Shown here one piece after another: positions 57,108 through 64,000 of a stretch of 64,000 bases of DNA; position 1 is the first letter of the stretch, and every line of letters begins with the position of its first letter. A program made the position numbers and the translations under genes. The notes under the pieces are model-generated. The model worked only from the letters and a program-made list of their open reading frames with translations. It ran no database searches and was not told the origin of the DNA. Where the stretch lies: NCBI GenBank assembly GCA_940337035.1, contig CALNHX010003291.1:89656-153655 (forward strand), given 5' to 3'. The DNA is from Agriotes lineatus. Taxonomy: Eukaryota; Arthropoda; Insecta; Coleoptera; Elateridae.

Positions 57108-57835
57108 TTAAAGATTCTTGGTCTTTTAAAAATTTATTGACAACCAAAAATTACCCAATAATTTTGAATTAATATCTCTCGACGTTGTTTCCCTATATAC
57201 TAACATACCAACAAAACTCGCCTTACAAAAACGGTTGAAAAATATTGGCACAAACTTAGTGAATACACCAACATTCCAAAAACCGAATTTCTCATTGCCT
57301 TAAAATTTGTTCGTAACAATAATTATTTCTCTTGCAACAGCAACATTTACTGTCAAAAATTTGGAGTACCCATGGGCTTCCCAATTTCAAGCACTATTGC
57401 CGAACTTGTACTTATGGACATGGAATTAAAGTTAATTAAAAATAATAAAGACATTAATTTTTACCAATGCTATATAGACGACATAATTATGGGTATTAAT
57501 AAAACCAAAAGAAATACCATCTTCCAAAATTTTAACAATGTACACCCAAGACTCAATTTCACCATTGAAAAAGAAAACCTTTATAATCTATTAACTTTTT
57601 AGACCTCACTTTAACAAGAGAAAAAAAAGGAAAACTGGTATAGAAAACCCACAAAATCAAACAGATACTTAAATTATTTCTCAAACAGCTATCAAATATA
57701 AAAAAATGTAATATCAGGACATCTCGAGCGAGCAATCCTTTTATCATGTAAAAAACATCATAATAAGAATCTAAAAATAATAATAAACATTCTCTTACAA
57801 AATAACTATCTTTCACAGTTTTAAGGTGGCTGAAT

Positions 57836-58194
57836 ACTTAACATGCACTGTCTTGATGTCAACCACCTAAAAACGCCTATAGCCTAAGGTGGCTGACTAC
57901 TGAACGTATATTATTCTAAAGTCAGCCAGCTAAGAAACCTTCCACTAAAATATGGCTGACTATTGGTATAGCAAAATGTGATCATGATTTTTCATAGATG
58001 AACGGTGAATGCATAGACGACTCTAATTTCGTAGTAAATACGGTTGAAAATCGAACGTTTGGTGAATTATTCAGTAGTCAGCCATATGGCTGACGAAGCG
58101 GTTTTCGGCATGTTTGAATAACCAATTCTCAGCCCCCCTAATATTTTGGTAAGCGATTTTAACCTCCACAGTTGGTGGTAAAATTCAGATTAAT
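57836..58194. other. region with recurring GTGGCTGACTACT-like words
   Basis: The word occurs in both orientations at 57825, 57889, 57920, 57953, 58077-58094 (a perfect 18-base palindrome GTCAGCCATATGGCTGAC), 58401 and 58479. No coding signal. Confidence 0.5.
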
Positions 58195-58443
58195 ATGTAT
58201 TTTATCCAGGAAAACATTCACCTTTATTATAAAGATGAATATAACGTCTATCGACCTTATTACAGCAAAGCCCGAACCCAAGCAAAATTCGAAGATTTTC
58301 TTGCTATACCTCAGCCACGGCAGCAGAGCAAACGTGATTTGGTCACACTAGGCAATATTTATAGGTTAGATTCTTACAAATTCACAGTTATGGCGGGAAA
58401 GGTGGCTGAGTACTGGAAAAGCGATTATCAAACAAATTATTGA
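58195..58443 (+). CDS. unknown small open frame
   Basis: 82 codons, ATG to TGA, Tyr- and Lys-rich at the start (YYKDEYNVYRPYY). Its 3' end includes one copy of the repeated GTGGCTGA word. Not recognised, and may be chance. Confidence 0.2.
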   Translation: MYFIQENIHLYYKDEYNVYRPYYSKARTQAKFEDFLAIPQPRQQSKRDLVTLGNIYRLDSYKFTVMAGKVAEYWKSDYQTNY

Positions 58444-58686
58444 AAGAATATTCCTATTTCAATCATTTTAAATCAAAAGTGGCTGACTACTAGGCCCGGC
58501 TGGGATTAGGCGCATCTACCCTACATATTTACTTCTGATGACTTACAAAAAAAAATTAATTCGTAATCTATTTATAGCCTACATAAAAATTTTCACCTTT
58601 CAGAATGCCGCGACAGTCGGCTCTCCTCGAACTGCTGAATGTAATAATTTCAATTAGAAGTACCCTCGTGGCGGTTTAATGGGCAA

Positions 58687-58893
58687 GTGACTCGATTAAT
58701 AAGATTTGCCGATGCTTCTGAAGCTACGGTGAGGATGTGGTACGAGGCAGAAATACGCGACAGGGAGCGGGGTAACAGGCGAGACCACCGCAACAACATT
58801 GCACGCCGTCGTCGACATCAGGGTAGACCAATACCAGGCCGTAGAAATAGACGAGCTCGCCGCAGCGCGAGCACTGCGAGCAGTTCCGAATAG
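58687..58893 (+). CDS. unknown Arg-rich small open frame
   Basis: 68 codons; the second half is nearly all basic (RRRRHQGRPIPGRRNRRARR) and ends in a Ser run. It could be a nucleic-acid-binding tail or chance in a CG-rich patch. A likely preceding start at 58680 (ATGGGCAAG) is in another frame. Confidence 0.25.
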   Translation: MTRLIRFADASEATVRMWYEAEIRDRERGNRRDHRNNIARRRRHQGRPIPGRRNRRARRSASTASSSE

Positions 58894-59355
58894 TTCAAGT
58901 CGGCCATTTTAGTGTATAGGGATTAGGGAGTGAACCTTAGACCAGGAAATGCGAAAATTTTTGTAAATGTGACCAGTTTTTAATCTTATGTGAGAAATTT
59001 GATTTTGTTTTTTAAAGTTGACCAAATTGAAGAAGATTAACATTATATTTTTGGAAACATAAAACATTTAAGTGTCTATTTTTAAAATTGTATAGCTGCT
59101 ATTTCCTTGATATTTAATATCAGAATAAGACGACAGCTGTAATATTAAAGAAGAGCTATCTCGCTACAGCTAGTAATAATGTACACACAAGTGTACGGTG
59201 CACCACCAAATAGAATGACTGACGAAGTGTTGCCATGGCTGTAATACAAATTTCCTGTATTTTTATATGTTTTAACTAAAAATATTTATTTTTGTAGATA
59301 CGAATGACCAAGCCGACTCACTTATAGAAAGCGTCAAAAACAAAAACATTAAAAC

Positions 59356-61640
59356 AAGACTAATAGTCTGAGCGGCAGTGACACTAAGTCTAGTGTGATA
59401 AAACTTTTCAATGTCATATATATAATTCGTTAGGTCATTGATGGGGAAACACAAAATGGCAGTGCTGCCACGTGTGGACCGAACGGCACTATAAAAACAT
59501 TATATAAAAAAAAAGATTTTTTTTCAATATCTAGTAACATAAAACTTCAGGATTCTGATTGTTCCTCGAGACAGGGAAGGGGTAGGGCTTTAAGCAAAAA
59601 ACAGTGCTGCCACTCCCCGAGCGAACTCTTATCAGCGGTAGCAGGGAGATAAGTGATCCCTCGGATCCCATTTTCTAGTATCATCGAACTTCACACAAAT
59701 TCAAACGTTATCTGAAAGATCATCAATTTCTGTGTAAGAAAAACCGCTGCTGCCTTTTCCAGAAAGTGAAGAAAATGACGGCAGCAGCATTTGAAAGTCG
59801 CAATTATCGCAACCGAATTTCGCTTGTCCATTCAGTTTTATCAGCATTAATCCGTTTTTTTCGATTTGTACTAATGAAATACGCTGACATTTTCAATGTT
59901 GTTGATTGTTTAAACAAATGAAATTCCATTTTTTATGTAATATTTTTCGATTTTTCCATATTTTTCATGTTTTTTTTTCATAGTTTCCATGCATTTAATT
60001 CCAATTGAGAATAAATTAATACTATTCGTCGAAACAATACTTGCGATCATTGTTTAAACAAATTTGATTCTATCAATTATTCCAAAGTCATTGATTTTTG
60101 GACCGCTTTTTTAAGTCTTTTCGTGTTTTTCACAGCAAGTACGAATCCGTTTCGCATTTTTTTTATTCATGCCATTTATTTGTCACGACAGGGATTGTTT
60201 GAACAAATTAGAAGTATTTTACTGGGAACAAAGATTTTTGAGCTATTTTTAAGCAGAAATTGTGTCTGCGGCGTTGATTTATTTTACCAACTTACTTTGT
60301 AGGACCCCGGCTGTGCTATTCACAAGTGGCACATTCTGATTGGCTTAAGGGTAGCAAAAGGACCTACCAAGCCCATTCGTCGGTAGTTGGTATGCTTTAT
60401 GCTCACTTTCGTTTGAGAAGCAGTCAGCAACGGTCGCATCGCTGTCCTTTTTCTAATCTCAACGTATTTTACTTCTTCAAAAAATGCTTTGTTTCGTTGA
60501 CGATATACTATCTTTGGCAAGAGATAACAACGACGCAGATGACAAAGAATTTGACGCAGAAAGCTTTGATTCTGACCACGAAAAACTAGTGATAAGTTGC
60601 TTCGATGCTTTAATTGTTAGCTACTCCTGTAATTTTAACTGTTAATTATAATACCAAATTTACTAAATGGGCAAATTGTTTCAATAATAATTCATTGCGA
60701 ACTTTGCATAATCTTTGTGTTTTTTATAAACCAACATTTGTATGCATAAATCTAGAAAGAAATTAAATTCGTTTTCACAAAACAAGACTATTACTTATTT
60801 AAACACGCTTCCATTCTCTTACAGTTGGTGACATAAATCAAAGCCGCAGACTCAATTTCTGCTTAAAAATAGCTCAAAAATCTTTATGTTCCAAGTTAAA
60901 TACTTCTAATTTGTTCAAACAATCCCTGTCCTGATAAATAAATGGCATGTTTCAATAAAACTGCGAAACGGATTCGTACGTGCTGTGAAAAACGCGAAAA
61001 GACCTAAAAAAGCGGCCAAAAATCAATGAACTTGGAATAATTGATAGAATCTAATTTAGATAGAACTAATTCATTCTCAATTGGAATCGAAGGCTTGGAA
61101 AATATGAAAAAAAAACAAGAGAAATAAGGAACATTCGAAAAATATCACTTGAAAAATACAATTTCATTTCTTTAAACAATCAACGCAATATAAAATGTAT
61201 TGCAATTTACAATGTCACGCGTATTTCATTAGTACAAATCGAAAAAAACCGGATTAATGCCGATAAAACCGAATGAACACGCGAAATTCGGTTGCGATAA
61301 TTTCGACTTTCAAATGCTGCTGCCGCCATTTTCTTCAATTTCAGGAAAAGGCAGTAGTGGCTTTTCTTACACATAAATTGATAATCTTTCAGATAACGTT
61401 TGAATTTGTATGAAGTTCGATGATACTAGAAATAGGATCTGAGAAACAATCAGAATCCTGAAGTTTTATGATACTAGATATTTAAAAAAAAAATTTAATA
61501 ATTTTTTATATTGCCGTTCGGTCCACACGTGGCAGCACTGCCATTTTGTGTTTCCCCATCAATGACCTAACGAATTATATATATGACATTGAAAAGTTTT
61601 ATCACACTAGACTTAGTGTCACCGCCGTTCGTACTATAAT
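59356..61640. mobile_element. foldback element with inverted arms of 0.8-0.9 kb
   Basis: The left arm 59356-60297 and the right arm 60827-61640 are near-identical inverted copies. Examples from the left arm are GTGACACTAAGTCTAGTGTG, CGTTAGGTCATTGATGGGGA, CACGTGTGGACCGAACGGCA and GCAGCATTTGAAAGTCG. The left arm has about 104 extra bases (59566-59669) that the right arm lacks. The 530-bp loop has no convincing gene. One loop frame encodes a short acidic peptide (FVDDILSLARDNNDADD). Confidence 0.85.
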
Positions 61641-61910
61641 AATTTTACAAAAACCTAAGTCCAATATAGGATATTAATTATAGGTTGCTCTTGATAAGAG
61701 AGGCCAGCTAGTGTATCGATTAGTGATACTTAATGTCTAGCAAATACTCAAGAGTAAAGGTGGGACGGACCTTTGGGTAGGCCCCTACTTACATAAATCG
61801 AATTTAAAACAAGTGGAAGTGATCACCCATGATAGCTACGAACACGTCTTCAGTGTGAAAATGAGTACGATCCAAACACAAATGTATCGACATTTTTACA
61901 TGATACGTTC

Positions 61911-63111
61911 GTGAACAAGAATTTTGGGACGCGTCGCGCGGTTTGCGACTCGAGTGCGCGTAGCGCACTCGAGTCGCATGCGCTACAAGCTCCCCTATTC
62001 ACCAAGTGGATGGAACATTTTATTAGAACTGTCAAACCGAGCAAGGATTTGCCAGTTCTACTGATTTTGGATGGACATTATAGCCATACGCGAAATATTG
62101 ACGTTATAGATCTGGCTAGGGATAATCACGTTACCATAATTTCTTTACCCCCTCACTCCACCCATAAACTACAGCCGCTAGACAAAACATTTATGGGTGT
62201 ATTAAAGGTATACTACAGTGAGGAGATAAGAATTTGGTTACGTCACAACAATCGCCCACTTACTGCTTACGACGTAGCAGAACTCTTTGGAAGAGCCTAC
62301 CTTAAATCTCAAACGGGGGAAATAGCGGTTAATGGCTTTAGAGCCACTGGGATATACCCTCTCAATAATAACATTTTTTCTGATGCAGATTTTATTGCAG
62401 CCGAAATTGAAGCTGAAAAAAACCTGTAACATTCAGCCTTCTGGGATTAGTGGTACACCGCCCAGTCCACCCTTTAATGAAACTATTCCTAGTGTTTCAA
62501 CACCTGTACCCGTTATGGATGCAACACCTGGACCTTCTGGGATTAATGTGAGACAGTCTAATCTACCTTCTAATAAAACTGTTTCTCGTTCTTCAACACC
62601 TAGATCTTCAAGTAGCGTTAGTTCATTTGTTTCACCATTTGATCTGTCACCTGTTCCTACTTTAAAGAAGAAGACTTCTAATCGTGGTCGTAAGCCTGCC
62701 AGAGCATGTGTAGTTACCTCTTCTCCCTACAAAGAAGAACCTTCAAAATGCCTAGAAACCAAATCTTCGCCGACAACTAAGGGAAAACGAAATCTAACCT
62801 CTGGCGAACGGATTGTCCGAAACAAACGCCAAAAGAAAATTAGAAAAATATCAAAAAGAGACTCCGATGATGAGGAAATTTCAGACTCTGCTTTTGTTGC
62901 AGACGATGATGACAGTGGTTTGGAAATGCCTGCTGGCCAGACATCTCCTGATGATGATGATGCAGAATGTTTATTTTGTGACGGAAATTTTTCTGCAGAT
63001 GCCCAAGGAGAATTGTGGGTACAGTGTTTAATGTGCAGCATGTGGGCTCATAATGACTGTGCCGGAGCCGAAAGAGACGAATATATTTGTGACTTTTGCA
63101 AAACAAACTGA
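61911..63111 (+). pseudogene. pogo-type transposase, DDE core and PHD-like tail
   Basis: The first part of the gene is missing. The core reads FTKWMEHFIRTVKPSKDLP, LLILDGHYSHTRN (catalytic Asp), SLPPHSTHKLQPLDKTF (third catalytic position) and NGFRATGIYPLNNNIF. After a shift in an A-run at 62420-62426 a long Ser/Pro/Lys-rich linker follows. The end is a C4HC3-like finger (CLFCDGNF, CLMCSMWAHNDC, CDFC) up to the stop at 63109-63111. The last 259 codons are open. First catalytic Asp and DNA-binding domain are absent. A perfect palindrome sits at the truncated edge. Confidence 0.88.
61944..61978. repeat. perfect 16-bp inverted repeat, 3-base loop
   Basis: TGCGACTCGAGTGCGC, GTA, then the exact complement. 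G+C-rich in an AT-rich setting, at the 5' breakpoint of the pogo-type pseudogene. Confidence 0.9.
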
Positions 63112-63711
63112 AAATCTTGAAAACTTATTTTTTCATATATATGTAGATGTAGATATACCTACATCAGTAGAATAAAGATAATTTTTTCGATTATTTCTGT
63201 TATTTGACCTTTAATCATAATAATTTAAAATATATTTGGAGGTAGCCCATATTTAGAGCAGATTTACAAAATAACCATATTTGCTTACTTTCCGTAATTA
63301 CAAAATTAAGAAAAGTTTACACGATATATCAAAATAATAATGGTCGTTTCTCATAAACAATTAAAGTAGCTACACATTCATGTAACTAACTGTGACATTC
63401 ATTAAATAATTTTTGAGATATGAACTGAAAACAAAACGGTAGCCTATATTTGCACCTTCTCCTCTACTTATTGCCGCAGAAGACATGTATGCTATTTTTT
63501 GCACAACTGCTAAAAGTAAATCATATGTTAATATGAATTTATTTCTATATTCTTCGTAAAAGAAATAGTTTGAACTTTTATTATATCGGTAAAGTAGGTA
63601 TCTAGCTAAGTAGTTGTCAGTTTCAAACTAAACTTTTAAATTGATTGATTTATTTATTTATATGCGTTCGTTGCCATTTTACGTTTACTACAAAATAAAA
63701 AAAATACAGTA
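63112..63711. other. no supported gene
   Basis: AT-rich; an AATAAA at 63171 may be the polyadenylation site of the pogo-type gene. Confidence 0.5.
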
Positions 63712-63973
63712 ATGGATAGCGAAAGCGATTCCGGCACACCTCCTGAAACTCGAGAAGTTGCAAATACCGTTCTTAATAATTTACTGCCTGTGAAATCGCG
63801 ACCTAGGTATGAAGCAGCCTATAATACATTTGTTGCGTGGTGTAACATAAAAACCATAAAAAAAGTATTCTGAAAATTGTTTATTCGCATACTTTAAAAG
63901 AGTTGGGAGATTAGTCCAGTCAAATTGTCGAAAATACCTCGTTTTTTTGACAAGAATTCTACCTGAAAAGTGA
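63712..63973 (+). pseudogene. Crypton-like tyrosine recombinase, N-terminal end (runs off or decays)
   Basis: ATG at 63712 opens TVLNNLLPVKSRPRYEAAYN, TFVAWCN, the same N-terminal pattern as the 39.3-kb copy (LLPTKSRERYENYYELFNNW). A shift in an A-run at 63862 leads to KKYSENCLFAYFK, matching PENVLLAYL. After that similarity fades and a stop comes at 63971-63973. The window ends before the catalytic domain. Confidence 0.8.
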
Positions 63974-64000
63974 AACTGTATTTTTATAGAAAAAAATCCG

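Larger units (their letters stand above)
55435..57835 (+). mobile_element. Penelope-like element, degraded and interrupted
   Basis: The N-terminal region at 55435-55725 (WIENLTNINIPNNVQEILNY, IPYEQFIINIENSI) is followed, after stops, by NLIITKADKTQ, PPLIYGLPKLHKDNIPLRPI and SPAYNLSKYLSNIL. At about 56205 an unrelated 0.9-kb element intervenes. It resumes at 57140 with NFELISLDVVSLYTNIP (catalytic Asp), FGVPMGFPISSTIAEL and CYIDDIIMGI (the Y-x-DD catalytic box). The frame is lost after 57600. These blocks are diagnostic of Penelope-type reverse transcriptase. The coding strand is very A-rich. The GIY-YIG endonuclease was not found. Confidence 0.85.

Noticed and set aside
62727..63041. Ser-rich minus-strand protein
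   Set aside because: It is the complement of the acidic Ser-rich linker of the plus-strand pogo-type gene and has no motif of its own.
1..64000. CRISPR array, bacterial operon or rRNA gene
   Set aside because: No regularly spaced repeats, no ribosome-binding-site pattern and no rRNA core motif; introns and insect transposons show this is eukaryotic nuclear DNA.

Overview
This is AT-rich eukaryotic DNA, almost certainly from an insect. The evidence is the mix of element types: jockey/CR1-type LINEs, a P element with a THAP domain, piggyBac, Harbinger, pogo-type transposases with cysteine-rich tails, copia, gypsy and BEL/Pao LTR elements, a Penelope-like element, and tyrosine-recombinase (Crypton-like) genes with introns of about 55 bp. 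The order of insect cannot be fixed from the sequence; a beetle or a hemipteran would fit. No convincing single-copy host gene was found. The window is a graveyard of nested mobile elements, nearly all broken by frameshifts, stops or deletions.

Layout. 0-1 kb: minus-strand zinc-finger protein that runs off the left edge. 1-5 kb: mostly non-coding, with one TA-flanked MITE. 5.2-7.4 kb: 5'-truncated LINE. 7.4-9.6 kb: hairpin MITEs and a LINE scrap. 9.7-11.8 kb: a second LINE and an unnamed transposase-like pseudogene. 12.7-13.4 kb: composite MITE (copy A). 13.6-24.6 kb: a Harbinger transposase cut into two halves by about 10.4 kb of younger insertions (copia with LTR, CR1-like LINE, MITE, LINE endonuclease scrap and a P element with 57-bp inverted repeats). 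24.6-25.1 kb: gypsy gag remnant. 25.5-27.3 kb: a compact cassette with a BIR (IAP-type) gene between two inverted, diverged copies of an unknown gene; this is the part most like a captured viral or host module. 27.6-28.8 kb: pogo-type transposase with a PHD-like tail. 29-30.9 kb: non-coding, with two possible first exons. 31-32.1 kb: tyrosine-recombinase pseudogene. 33-34.6 kb: a LINE inserted in another LINE (minus strand). 35-38 kb: MITEs, a P-element scrap and copy B of the composite MITE. 38.7-42 kb: an element with terminal inverted repeats whose gene is itself interrupted by a tyrosine-recombinase element. 42.2-46 kb: nested palindromes, then jockey, piggyBac, an unnamed family and mariner-like scraps. 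46-49.6 kb: LTR-retroelement pieces. 50-51.2 kb: pogo-type transposase. 51.2-55.4 kb: unclassified, with a short tandem repeat. 55.4-57.8 kb: Penelope-like element interrupted by a THAP-carrying element. 59.4-61.6 kb: a 2.3-kb foldback element. 61.9-63.1 kb: a third pogo-type transposase with a PHD-like tail. 63.7 kb to the end: start of another tyrosine-recombinase gene.

The genes do not form a pathway. The value of the window is its insertion chronology (who sits inside whom), four loci of integrase-like/tyrosine-recombinase genes in 64 kb, and the BIR cassette.
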